Shown here: positions 12,690 through 22,948 of the stretch, in pieces
How positions within the stretch are numbered: the first letter of the stretch is position 1
How the letters are laid out: every line of letters starts with the position of its first letter
From: Voacanga thouarsii
Taxonomy: Eukaryota; Streptophyta; Magnoliopsida; Gentianales; Apocynaceae
NCBI GenBank assembly: GCA_026120185.1
Contig: JANUWF010003375.1
Coordinates: 3,305,736-3,369,735 of the forward strand
Reading direction: 5' to 3'
Length of the DNA: 64,000 nucleotides
Translations under genes and position numbers: made by a program
The notes under the pieces: generated by a model
Databases searched by the model: none
What the model was told of the DNA's origin: nothing
Seen by the model: only the letters and a program-made list of their open reading frames with translations

Positions 12690-12905
12690 TTTTATGAAAA
12701 CCTTTGAAACTCGGGTATTCGGTAAATAACCGAAATTATCTTATTTGAACTCTTGTGAATATTTTTCAAATCGGGTAAGGGTAAAATTACCAGAATACCC
12801 TCAAAAAGTCTTTTAGAATCAGATATCGGTGAAATGACCAGAATACCCTTGGAAATGACTTTTGTGATTGAGTACGGGGAAAATGACCCGGTTACTCTTG
12901 GGAAC
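12690..12905 (+). repeat. degenerate tandem repeats in LTR A
   Basis: Three to four units of roughly 50-65 bp, each containing a variant of TCGGGTA, then AAATGACC, then AGAATACCC(T). Units have diverged and differ in length. A minus-strand open frame over them is a by-product of the repeat. Confidence 0.6.
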
Positions 12906-13682
12906 ACGTTTTGATGTGTGAATAGAACCCTTTATCTGGTTTCAACATGATTTTGGAAAAATGTTGTTTTGCCCCAAAACTATTTTGATATGAAAATTCT
13001 GTGTGAACAGATAACCCTCTGACCTGATCAGCCAGACAAGGTTAGAATTGCTAACGTTGAGTACTCAACAAGGACTCTGATCTTTGTACTAGCTCATATT
13101 AGAGATAGACGACCCCAAGTAACCTGATCAGTTCTGGGGATTGTCTTACAACAAACAGGGCAATATGACATCGAGATGCGTCGTCCTGGCTAGCTGTTGT
13201 GAGCCCGGCAGTTGCCTATTGATTATGATGGTGGATTGTTCATATGATTCCTAGCGGGGACACTCGGTGTGTTCAATCCCTTGCCAACTCGATGGTGACT
13301 GACGTCAAGATTTGGACCCCTGGCTTATGGTGGCAAGTGAAAGATCCCTAAGTGCAAGGTGAGGTACATTTTTACGCTCACCGTTCTGGCATGACACGGG
13401 TGACGTGCTGTAAGATGCAGTCCCTGGCATAAGAAACCGTGTAGCCGTAGACAAAGGCTGCGGGACTTGTATACAGGCCAACCTTCTGTTGGAGAAGTGC
13501 CTGTATTTCGAAAACGGGGGCAATGATTTGAAAATTGAAATACAGTTTTCCAAAAATGATTGAGTTTTGAAAACACTCTTCATTAAAGAGTTTTGAATTC
13601 ATTTCTAATAAACAAATGATATGTTACTTCACAAAAGTTTTATGTACTCTGCTTCCTTGATAAAACATTAGCACACACGGGA

Positions 13683-16600
13683 TGTAACACCCCGCTACCT
13701 AGGCCTGCCAGGGCCGGGGATGTCACCCCGTCCAAAGGACAAGGGGTCTTTATAACTAGGTCACACAAATGAAATAGCAGAATATAAATGATACATGAAC
13801 TTAAAATTTATTACATCCTAAAATAAATATCAATCCAAGAATAAATCCCAAAATACCAAAAACAAATCCGTAATAAAATTAATCCACTCTCATCTCCCCA
13901 AAACATTACACAAAAATAAATCATTAGAAAATATTCCGAAGTAGGTATAATCTAGCTACTCATCCCCACAGCAGGATTGACCTGAAATCATGGTAAATGG
14001 TGGTGAGACAGAAATCTCAGTAAGTCCATGTGTGCTTTGGGTGTTCAGTGAAAATAATTCTTGAATGCAAAGTATAAAATCCTTTATAAGAGTTCACAGA
14101 CAAGCAATAAACATCAGTAAAAAACAAGAGTGGTGTTTTGGCATTTCCAGCCATACATAATTTATAAAATCAACCACTCGAAAGAAAGGATTACGGGTTA
14201 CCACACGTTGGGCCCCATAACCGGATGGTCAGCATGCTACACTTTGTGCAAACTGACAAAAGTAGGTGATCGGCCTACTGGGCAAGATACTCCTCATTCT
14301 CTATACCCAAACAACAACCAGGTGTCCATTTCGGCAAAACACAGTCACTTGACTGAAAAAGAACACTGCTATCTCGGACCGGCACGACTTACTGGACTGT
14401 CGTCTTATCCGGGAAGGACTCACCCCTCAGAGGTGGCCACCTACTGAGAGACTTACCCTAACCCCTCAAAGACTAGCCCAGTAGTCCACCCTTATTGAGT
14501 ACTTAATGTAACATATCCCACTTGGGAAAAAATATGAACAAAACATAGTTCCACTTGAACATGGCAATTAAGGGTTTCCAAAGTCTTTGTCAAAATCAGT
14601 TTTAGAAAGAGTTTTGAGTTTGAATAAATCTGCTTATTAGTTTTCAAATAATTTGTTTGATGAAAATAAGACAAGAGACAATCCTTAATTACCTTTATAA
14701 AGATGAGTGTCCATACACTCTACATTTGGCCTGCCATAATTAAAAACACTTTTCATCAATCAGGTTTTATGCAGGAGCTTACCTGATTCTTGCTCACAAT
14801 AAAAAGGTCTCCAACTACTGACTTAACCCCGTATGGGCAAATACAAACCACAATCAAACTCAAACCAAAATTCACTTTCTCAATTTAAACAACTCAACTT
14901 ACAACTATCATGATCCTAGTATCCCAAGCTTTAAGACCAAACAATAAGTAAATAGGTTTATAAGCTAAGGATAATTTGATATTTAAAATAATTAATGTTT
15001 TGGGAAATAAGTACTAATAAGTTAAGGTTTAAATGTTGCTAAGAAAATTTAGAGTTTATTTGATGAAGAGTCTTAGGTGGTTTTTAGGAAAAATAATGAT
15101 TTATTAATAATTTAGCTGTTAGAAAATAATTGATATCTAAAGTTAGTTGAAAATGAATTTTAATGAGCCTTGCTTGGAAAATAATAATAAGTTTTAATAT
15201 GTTTTGATTAAAAGATAATAATTAAATTTTAATAATAAGTATTTTACTAATTACGATTATTTCAAAAAAAAAAAAAAAGGATTTAGTTGATTTCATTATT
15301 TTTATATAATGTCAATATATTTTATTTTTCTATCAAAACTATTATTTATTTGACTAAAATATCCTTTATATATATAATAATCCAAATCCACCATTCCTAG
15401 GGTTTTTTTCGAAATTACTAGCAAAATCATATTATTAAATATTTTACTCATGAAATAAAAATTAGCTTAGGGACAACTAGATCATGATCATATTTCCATG
15501 GCTATTCACAATCATGAACATATACAATCCTTCAATTCATCAAATCATCCAAATCATGCATACAAGCATAGATCTCAATTTATCAAGACATGATCTAACC
15601 CCTACTAGCATAAATATGATCATGGCTTCAACAATCCAACATGAATATAAATCCTATTCACCAAAGGTGGCATAATCTCTAGCATACTTAATCATGAAGG
15701 CATGAATTAAACCTCAAATCATCATACAATCAACCAAGATAATCCATCCATGCATAAATCCCATCTCCTTCATATTCATTCATATATTCATGCTTCAATC
15801 TCAACAATACATACTCAAATCCTATTCACAATCCACCTTCTATCAACATCATCCTAGGGACATGAATCTAGAATTAAAAGAAAGCTTACTTGCTTGATGA
15901 ATTCCCTTGAAGGAGTTTTGAATAAGTCTCAACTCCTAGATGTCTGAATCCGACCAAAGAAGGTGAAGGAAGCATGACCATTCGAGAAGAAACCATCCGG
16001 CCAAGGAGGAGAGAGATTCGGCCAAGAGAGAGAGAGAGACCATTAGTTGGTTTATTCATATATATATTCATTAGAAATCACGATTAGAGAAGATGGAGTT
16101 GTTAGAACAAACCTACCTTGATGGTGTTCTTGAGCCTTCACAAAATTTCTGGTTTTTTATCCAAACTAGCAAGTTGGATTTTGGAGTTTGATATTAAGAA
16201 TGGTGTTGATGGACTCACGGCAGTGAGTAGATGAATTTTGGAGTTTCTAGAAGTAGTTTGAAGTGATTTGGATAGGTATTAGGCGAAAGGAAGAAGTAGG
16301 TGTTATTGGTATGTTGTGTGTTCTTGAATGTTGAAGGGAATAGAGAGTTTTTGGATGGAGGCTGCCAAAATTCTGAAGAGATTAGGGCTGGCCAAAATTT
16401 CTGTAGGGTTTAGGAAGGTGATTCTCTGATTTGGAAGAGAAAAGGAAAGGCTGGTTGTTGGAATCCTTGAAGAATATTTTTAGGAAGCAAATTTGGAAAC
16501 TAAATATTCAAGAATACCTTTGATTATGGGAGAGCTTTTGGAAGTCTGCCATGGCTGAATTGCTGGGCAATGTTTCAGCTGGATGAAAGCTGATTGAAGA

Positions 16601-17472
16601 GGGGTAATGGTGGCCAAAAGGATGGAGTGAAATGGTGAGGAATAAGTCTGGTTGTTTGAGGAACATTTTATGGAAGGTTGCTAAATTATGGTGGCTGGAA
16701 TTTTGGTAACTAATCAAGCATGATTGCATAGATTTGTTGGAGTGATTTTCTGGCAGCCATGACTAGATTTTTCTTGTAGAACTTAGGGAGGATAATGGAG
16801 TTCAGTTAATGGAGGTTTAAGGGTGGTTTGTGCAGAAAAAGGATGGAGTTTCGGCTAGGAAAGAATTAGGAAAAAAAGTTGGAAAAACTACTGCACAGTA
16901 TTTTTCGCAAGGCTGGAATTTCTGGAAAGAAATTGGTAGAACAATTTGAAAAAATTAATGAATTGAGAAATAAGAAAATTAAGGATCAAGAGGAAATGAT
17001 TTCCTCTTAGGAATTTTTTGTAAAACAAATGAGTAGGATTTGAAGACTCCTATCTTGCCTCTCATAGGAAAACATCTCTACCCTACTCCAAACACCACTA
17101 AGGCCGAAAGTGATACTTACCAAGCAAAAAGAAAATTTAACCAAGCTAAAGTTCCTATGATGGAATTTGAACCCAAGACCTCAAGAATTAATTCTAAGGC
17201 TCTAACCACTAAACCACAACAACTCTTGTTCTTATTTTCCCTAAAAAAAAAATATTTTCTTTTTCAATCCGCAAGTTGTCTACCTTTTTCCACCTTAAGC
17301 AAAAATTACTATTTTGCCCTTCTCAAGCAATACTCACAACCAAGCCTTCGAGACAATAAAACTCAAATCCCAAGCATAGAAAATCATTTAAAAATATATT
17401 TAAATATGCAATAAATTATGATATGCATCCCAACCCCCTCACTCTAAGGTTGGTTTTGACTGGGGTTTCACA
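13683..17472 (-). repeat. 3' LTR of B (3790 bp)
   Basis: Runs from TGTAACACCCC to GGGTTTCACA and abuts the polypurine tract. A minus-strand TATA-like run lies at about 16058-16067, followed (leftwards) by a CT-rich minus-strand segment. Open frames of 60-120 codons here recur at the same place in the other LTR because of the repeat, not because they are genes. Confidence 0.93.
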
Positions 17473-17486
17473 TCCTCCCCTCCTTA
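17473..17486 (-). promoter_or_regulatory. polypurine tract of B
   Basis: On the minus strand TAAGGAGGGGAGGA lies directly before the 3' LTR, the expected plus-strand primer for reverse transcription. Confidence 0.85.
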
Positions 17487-17521
17487 GAGGAATTTCGCCC
17501 CGAAATTCAAGCATACCTCTA

Positions 17522-17923
17522 TTACAACTCGAGATACTTTCGTTTAACCCACTCTTCCGACTCCCATGTGACATCCTTCGTGCCACGGTGCTCCCACTGA
17601 ATCTTAACCATTGGTATCTGCTTGCTCCGGAGAGTCTTGACACTACGATCCAATATTCGCACAGGCTTCTCCACATAGCTCAGGTCTGGTTGCAACACTA
17701 ACGGTTCATCATTAAATACATGATCGGGATCCACATTATACTTCTTCAATTGTGACACATGAAACACATCATGGATTTCCGTCAACCCATCTGGTAGGTC
17801 TAATCGGTAAGCTACCGGTCCAATCCTTTCCTTAATCGGAAATGGTCCCAAATATCTCGGATTCAACTTCCCGCCCTTCAGATGCTTCAAAATTCCTCTG
17901 TTTGGCGTCAACTTCAAAAACAC
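17522..17923 (-). pseudogene. integrase C-terminal GPY/F module and chromodomain of B
   Basis: About 133 codons open in one frame: LKGGKLNPRYLGPFPI is the GPF/Y module, followed by VAYRLDLPDGL and DVFHVSQLKKY, and ending in a chromodomain-like unit (IPMVKIQWEHRGTKDVTWE, then ESEEWVKRKYLEL). In chromoviruses this tail steers integration toward marked chromatin. It is in a different frame from the integrase core, so the protein is no longer continuous. Confidence 0.88.
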
Positions 17924-18017
17924 GCTGTCCCGACTTGAAATTCTAATTCCCTTCGCTAGTTGTCCTTATAGCTCTTCTACTGACTTTCTGCTACCTTTAA
18001 CCTTTCCTTGATCAATT

Positions 18018-18566
18018 TCACTCTATCCAACATTTCTTCGACATATACTTCTCAGGTTTGCTCACATGACCATCTTCGGACCAACTCCAATACAACGCTA
18101 CCTGACATTTGCGCCCATACAAAGCCTCATACGGTGCCATCCCGATCGAAGCTTGGTAGCTGTTGTTATACGATAATTCTACATACAGTACATGCTCTAT
18201 CGATTTATCTCTGAAGTCTAAAACACAGGCTCTCAGCATATCTTCCAATATCTATATCACCCACTATAACTGCCCATCAGTTTGCGGATGTGCCGTCGTA
18301 CTAAATTTTAGATTCAACCTCATTGCTTCCTAAAACTTTTCCCAGAAACGAGACGTAAACCTCGGGTCTCGATCTGACACTATACTTAAAGGCACTCCAT
18401 GTAGTCGGACGATCTCTCGAACATAAGTCCGAGCCAGCTTCTCCATTAAGTCCCTCACATTCACCAGTATGAAATAGGCCGACTTGGTTAGTCGATCCAC
18501 CACTACCCACATGGTGTCCTTTTGAGTCCTTAACATGGGAAGCCCGGTGACAAAATCCATAGTCAT
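18018..18566 (-). pseudogene. integrase core of B
   Basis: First catalytic Asp in [10 protein letters not shown], second in VSDRDPRF. The Glu normally found in TDGQSE is replaced by a stop in a stretch reading TAHPQTDGQ, near 18260-18280, with further stops nearby. Downstream residues SYQASIGMAPYEALYGRKC are the conserved end of the core. Same frame as the RNase H block on its right. Not functional. Confidence 0.87.
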
Positions 18567-18572
18567 CTTTTC

Positions 18573-19538
18573 CTACTTCCATTCTGGCACTGGCAATGGC
18601 TGCAATAGTCTTGCTGACTTCTTATGCTCCGCTTTGACTTTTTGGCAGGTGAGATAGGTCGAGACATACTTGACCATATCTCGCTTCAGTCCGGGCCACC
18701 AATAGGCTCTCTTCAAGTCCTGATACATCTTGACTTCCCCCGGATGAATGGCGTACTTGCTCTTGTGCGCTTCTTCCAAAATTCGGTCCTTTAATTGCTG
18801 CTCTATGGGTATACACAACCAATCCTTGAAATGTAGAACTCCCATCTCGTCTAGACGGAATTCACTGCCGGGCCGCTTTAGCTCATTGTCCTTGAAAAGA
18901 TGAAACTCGACGTTACCTTGCTGAGCTTCCACGATTTCCCTTCTCAAATTCGGCACCAACTTCAAATTGCTTATGATAACCCCTTTGTCTTGCACTTCCA
19001 CCCTTCTGTCCAACATATCCTGCACCGCTTGCATTTCCTGCACCCTTAACCTGGCCATCCCAACTTTTCTGCTTAGGGCGTCCGCCACCACGTTGGCTTT
19101 CCCGGGATGGTAGTTGATTAGGCAACGGTATTCTTCTAAGAATTCCATCCACCTTCGCTGCCTCAAGTTTCGATCATTTTGGGTGAAGATATACTTCAGA
19201 CTCTTATGGTCAGTGAATACCTCGTATTCGGCTCCATACAGGTAGTGTTGCCATTTCATTAGGGCGAACATTATAGCTGCCAGCTCCAAATCATGAGTGG
19301 GATAGTTGATTTCATGAGGTCTCAGTTTCCGAGAAGTGTAAGCAATCACCTTCCGGTCCTGAATCAACACTGCTCCTAGTCCTTTTTTCGAAGCGTTAGT
19401 ATATAGCGTGAAAGCTTTCCCTTCCTCCGGTAGACTCAATACCAGTGCTGACATCAGTCTATGCTTCAGTTCTTGAAAACTTTTCTCGCATTTCTCGTTC
19501 CACACAAATGGTACTTCCTTTCGCAATAATTGGGTCAT
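18573..19538 (-). pseudogene. RNase H and integrase zinc-finger block of B
   Basis: An open run of 321 codons. The RNase H part reads [15 protein letters not shown], where the family has YTDAS, so the first catalytic Asp is Asn; further on come [11 protein letters not shown] and ADALSRK. The integrase HHCC finger follows with H in EEAHKS and AIHPG and one Cys in TCQKVK, while the first Cys position reads Tyr (YLTC). The RT frame joins on the right across a single stop near 19590. Confidence 0.9.
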
Positions 19539-19595
19539 TAGCGATGCAAGTATCGAAAATCCCTTGATAAATCTTTGGTAGTAACCAGCCAGTCC

Positions 19596-20537
19596 CTAGA
19601 AACTCCGGATCTCAGTAATACTCTTCAGCTGCTTCCAGTCCGATACCGCTTCAACCTTTGCTGGGTCCACCTTGATTCCTTCCTTGGTCATTACATGACC
19701 AAGGAATGCCACACTGTCTATCCAAAATTCACACTTGCTGAACTTGGCGTACAGCTTGTGCTTCCGAAGCTTCTCCAGTACGAGCTTCAGATGCTCTGCA
19801 TGCTCCTCCGGACTCTTGGAGTAGATCAAAATATCGTCGATAAAGACCACCCCGAACTTGTCTAGATAAGGTCGGAATACTCGGTGCATCAGGTCCATAA
19901 ATACTGCTGAAGTGTTAGTCACCCCGAACGGCATCACCACAAATTCGTCGTGTCCATATCTGGTGTTGAAGGCTGTCTTGGGAATATCATCCTCTCTTAT
20001 CCGCACTTCGTAGTACCCTTGCCTCAAATCTAACTTAAAGTAGCAACTGGATCCTTGCAATTGGTCGAATAGTTCGTTAATCAACGGTAGTGGATATTTG
20101 TTCTTGATCGTCAAGTTGTTCAACCCTCGGTAGTCGATGCATAGCCTCAGAGTTCCATCATTCTTCTTTACAAATAGCACAGGCGCTCCCCAGGGCGACG
20201 TGCTCGGCCTGATATAGCCTTGACTCACTAACTCTTCCAACTGCTTTTTCAACTCTGCCGGTGCCATCCGGTACGGAGTCCGTGATACTGGTTCCGCTCC
20301 TGGAACTAAGTCGATGGTGAATTCCACTTCTCAGCTAGGGGGTAGAGAATCAAGCTCTGCTGGAAACACATCGGGAAAATCCTTCACTACTCCCGTGTCT
20401 TCCAAAGTGCACTGGTCCTTCGGCTTGTTTATCACGTAAGCCAGGTACCCTTGACACCCTTGCTTTAACAATTTTTGGGCTTTAGCCCCCGCAATCAAAT
20501 ACTTACATTCTTTCACCCTTTTGCCATTAAATTCCAA
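19596..20537 (-). pseudogene. reverse transcriptase of B
   Basis: A linker (ECKYLIAGAKAQKLL) leads, across a stop near 20330, into an RT frame of 243 codons: [84 protein letters not shown], then the catalytic box [10 protein letters not shown] with both Asp residues kept. This is a textbook Ty3/gypsy RT, copying element RNA to DNA inside the particle. The RT domain itself is the best preserved part of the element. Confidence 0.93.
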
Positions 20538-20539
20538 TA

Positions 20540-20941
20540 CATCACATCCTAGCCTAACGAACTAGACTGTCTTATTTTTACAGTCTACCCTAGCCCCATG
20601 CTTGGCTAACCAGTCCATTCCCAAGATCAGGTAATAATCCTCAATGTCTAACACTATCAAATCCCCCTCCAAACTTCCTCTCCCACATTAACTTTACACT
20701 CCTTTACATACCGATCCGCTTGCACCATTTTCCCCAGAGGTGTGCTTACCTCTAAAATGAAAGGTAGCTCCACTCTATCCCAACCCAAATGACATGCACA
20801 CAACTTGTTTATATAGGAATGAGTAGAGACAGGATCAATCAAAGCATTAATGGAATGTCCTTGAATAGTGAACGTATATTCCACCACCGCTGCATCGGAC
20901 CTAACTTCCTTTCTGTTGAGAGTGAATACCTTAGCCTTCAC
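20540..20941 (-). pseudogene. protease region of B
   Basis: Retropepsin-like part: ALIDPVSTHSYI, where the family has a LIDxGSTHSF motif, so the Gly after the catalytic Asp pair is Val. After a frameshift near 20665 a second frame continues with DLIVLDIEDYYLILGMDWL, the conserved end of the domain, then a stop. Joined in frame to gag on its right, as expected for a single gag-pol. Confidence 0.82.
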
Positions 20942-22108
20942 TTGCAGCTTTGGCGCTCCACTCCTGGATGCTCCCGTAGGGTTGGCTCAGTTGGGCCTCA
21001 GGTTCTGAGCCGGGTTTCCTTGCCCGACTCGGTGCAATTTGGGGTAGGTGTTTCTCAGGTGGTTCGGGTCGCCACAGTGATAGCACTTTCTCTCACCACC
21101 TTTGGACCAACAATTCCTCTCGGTGTGGCCTTTCCTTCCACAATGCCTGCATGATGGGAGATTCGGGGCAGGTCCACTTAGTGCTGTCTGGGCTTGCTTC
21201 CCCCGGTTCTGCCTTTGGTGGTTGGCGGGGCACTTGTGGGGTTGTGGTCTCGGGAATTGTCCTTACCGCTGTCTCGGCGGCTGGAAGGGTTTTACTGCCA
21301 TCCTACTGCGATCCTCATTTTTCGTCCGAGTAGCTGCATCTACAACCCCCGAATAGGTTGTCGGCGGGGCATGTGCCAATGCTCTCCTTGACTCCGGTCT
21401 TAGCCCCTTGACGAATTGCCTCGTCCTATTCTGCTTGGTGTCCACCAATCGCTTGTAGTATTTGGACAATTGAGTGAACCGAGCCACATACTAGGCTACC
21501 GACTTGCTTCCCTGCCTCAAATTATGGAATTCGTCCTCTCGCTTCTCCATAATCCACTATGGAATGTGCTCTGCCCTGAAGGCTTTCATGAAGTTAGACC
21601 ACGCCCATTCCTGTTCGTCCATCTCCCAGTCGTCTTGGACCCGCTGCCACCACGCTCGAGCTAGTCTTCTTAATCGAAAAGCTGCAAACTTAACCATTCG
21701 CTTCTCGGTGTACTGGAGCATCGCGAATATGTCCTCCAACTGCTCAACCCACTACTCCACCTTCTAATCCTGTTCCGCTTCGCCCAGGAAGACGGGCGGC
21801 TGAAACTTCAGGAACCTCTCTAAGGCCTCATCTTCACCCCTCGAGTTTTGTTGCTCGGTCATTGACTGCAAAATCTCGGCCATCTTGCTGAATGCCTGGC
21901 CCATGGTCACATCAACTAGAACTTCAGACCTCGATCCCATATTCGGACCATTCCCTTCACCCCGGCTGGGTGCTTGCATCTGAGCTGTTTCTACTTCTAG
22001 TGCCACTTGATCGACTTTCGAAACTCTTCCACCTACTGTAGCTGCACGACACTTGGGTGCTATTCTAAACCACACCCCAGATGATAAGTGTATGCATTTA
22101 AGGGTCAA
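20942..22108 (-). pseudogene. gag of B with two zinc knuckles
   Basis: One frame with several stops. It reads an N-terminal part ending LERFLKFQPPVFLGEAEQD, then MLQYTEKRMVKFAAFRLRR and ARAWWQRVQDD, the usual chromoviral gag core, then YYKRLVDTKQNRTRQFVKGL. Two CCHC knuckles follow at about 21070-21150: CRHCGRKGHTERNC is complete, and CYHCGDPNHLRNTY has lost the last Cys. The stops look like single base changes. Binds RNA and forms the particle in the family. Confidence 0.85.
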
Positions 22109-22319
22109 ATCATTTTAGTTGTACTTGCATGCATAGTCAAATAGATGTAAGCAAAAAGCGGATGTAAATTTTAGCTAAGGAATAAATTCTCTTTAAAAAA
22201 TGGACTTGTATAAATTCAAAATTTGATAGAAAGCAGAATTAAAAATCCTTGTCATAAAAGTTCTCAAAAAAAAAAACAGTAAACAAATAAACATCTAAAT
22301 CGAAATAACTCCTAGTCCT

Positions 22320-22850
22320 CTAATCCTCATCAGAACCCTCATCATCAGCCTCATACAACCATCCCCCAGAGTTCTTGGAAAAATCTACCCCATCCCCGCT
22401 AGCAAATCCCCCCATTGGCTCCTTCCCAAGGCGCCTAGAACTCTCCCCGGGCTCCACTCGGCTAGAAGAAGGAAGGAAAGAAGGCATAGGCGGAGACTCA
22501 TAGTCTATCTCCCCCGGGTCATCGCTATCTGCTGCTAAGTCCACCTCGGGATTAGGAGGGTGGGGTTCAGGCTCCACTATCATCACCTTATCCTCACTAT
22601 CCGAGCTTATGTCAATCACCGGAATTGGGGGTGGCTCAATGATCTGGACCTCGTCATCACTACTATCCTCTATAAGGTTAGTCTCATTATCACTGTTATC
22701 CTCCATAGGGATAACCTCATAATTACTGTTATCCTCTATGGGGATAACTGGCTGAGGGGCAGGTTGGGGAATTGGAAGGTCCTCCGGGTCTAGAGGGATA
22801 GGCGGGTGCCACTGCTGCCCTTTCCTCGCTGTTCTAAGCAGTCTAACCAT
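22320..22850 (-). CDS. acidic leader ORF of B, uncharacterised
   Basis: An intact 176-codon ORF from ATG at 22850 to a stop at 22320, between the primer site and gag on the element's coding strand. After a short basic start (MVRLLRTARKGQQWHPP) it is rich in Asp, Glu, Pro and Ser. It holds three 11-residue repeats (VIPIEDNSNYE, VIPMEDNSDNE, TNLIEDSSDDE) followed by more acidic stretches such as VIDISSDSEDK. No domain, signal peptide or membrane segment is seen. It stays open while every other gene of the element is broken, although a low-complexity frame can survive by chance. Function unknown; it may be an N-terminal extension or separate leader protein. It may simply lack stop-prone codons. 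Confidence 0.55.
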   Translation of the reverse strand: MVRLLRTARKGQQWHPPIPLDPEDLPIPQPAPQPVIPIEDNSNYEVIPMEDNSDNETNLIEDSSDDEVQIIEPPPIPVIDISSDSEDKVMIVEPEPHPPNPEVDLAADSDDPGEIDYESPPMPSFLPSSSRVEPGESSRRLGKEPMGGFASGDGVDFSKNSGGWLYEADDEGSDED

Positions 22851-22935
22851 CCTATAGCATCAACAAGATAGGTTAGATAAAGATTTAGACTTAAAGAAAT
22901 AGCACAAATACTATAAAAAATTGGCTAAACCTTAT

Positions 22936-22946
22936 CTCTTATACCA
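22936..22946 (-). promoter_or_regulatory. primer-binding site of B (tRNA-Met type)
   Basis: The minus strand reads TGGTATAAGAG two bases after the 5' LTR; the consensus is TGGTATCAGAG. Confidence 0.85.
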
Positions 22947-22948
22947 CT

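Larger units (their letters stand above)
10161..13682 (+). repeat. solo LTR A, left piece
   Basis: Contains TATATATATA (11176-11185) followed by a GA-rich stretch (11224-11340) that would start the transcript, a GC-rich repeat cluster at about 12230-12360 and a degenerate tandem array at about 12690-12905. It ends with CGGGA (13678-13682), the target duplication of B. Open frames here are short and show no family motif. Confidence 0.85.

Noticed and set aside
15484..15675. 63-codon plus-strand frame conserved at 24776-24967
   Set aside because: Conservation is explained by the two copies being LTRs of one element; it is antisense, low in complexity and has no motif.
17160..17225. Possible tRNA-like gene in B's LTR (text TTCGAACC-like near GGCTCTAACCACTAAACC)
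   Set aside because: The B-box-like phrase reads TTTGAACCCAAGACC and the right LTR copy differs; no cloverleaf could be drawn, so only a chance or relic similarity.
17423..17701. Plus-strand frames over the B chromodomain and pol (also 19575, 20789, 21102, 21416)
   Set aside because: Shadows of the minus-strand pol frames, which have full family motifs.
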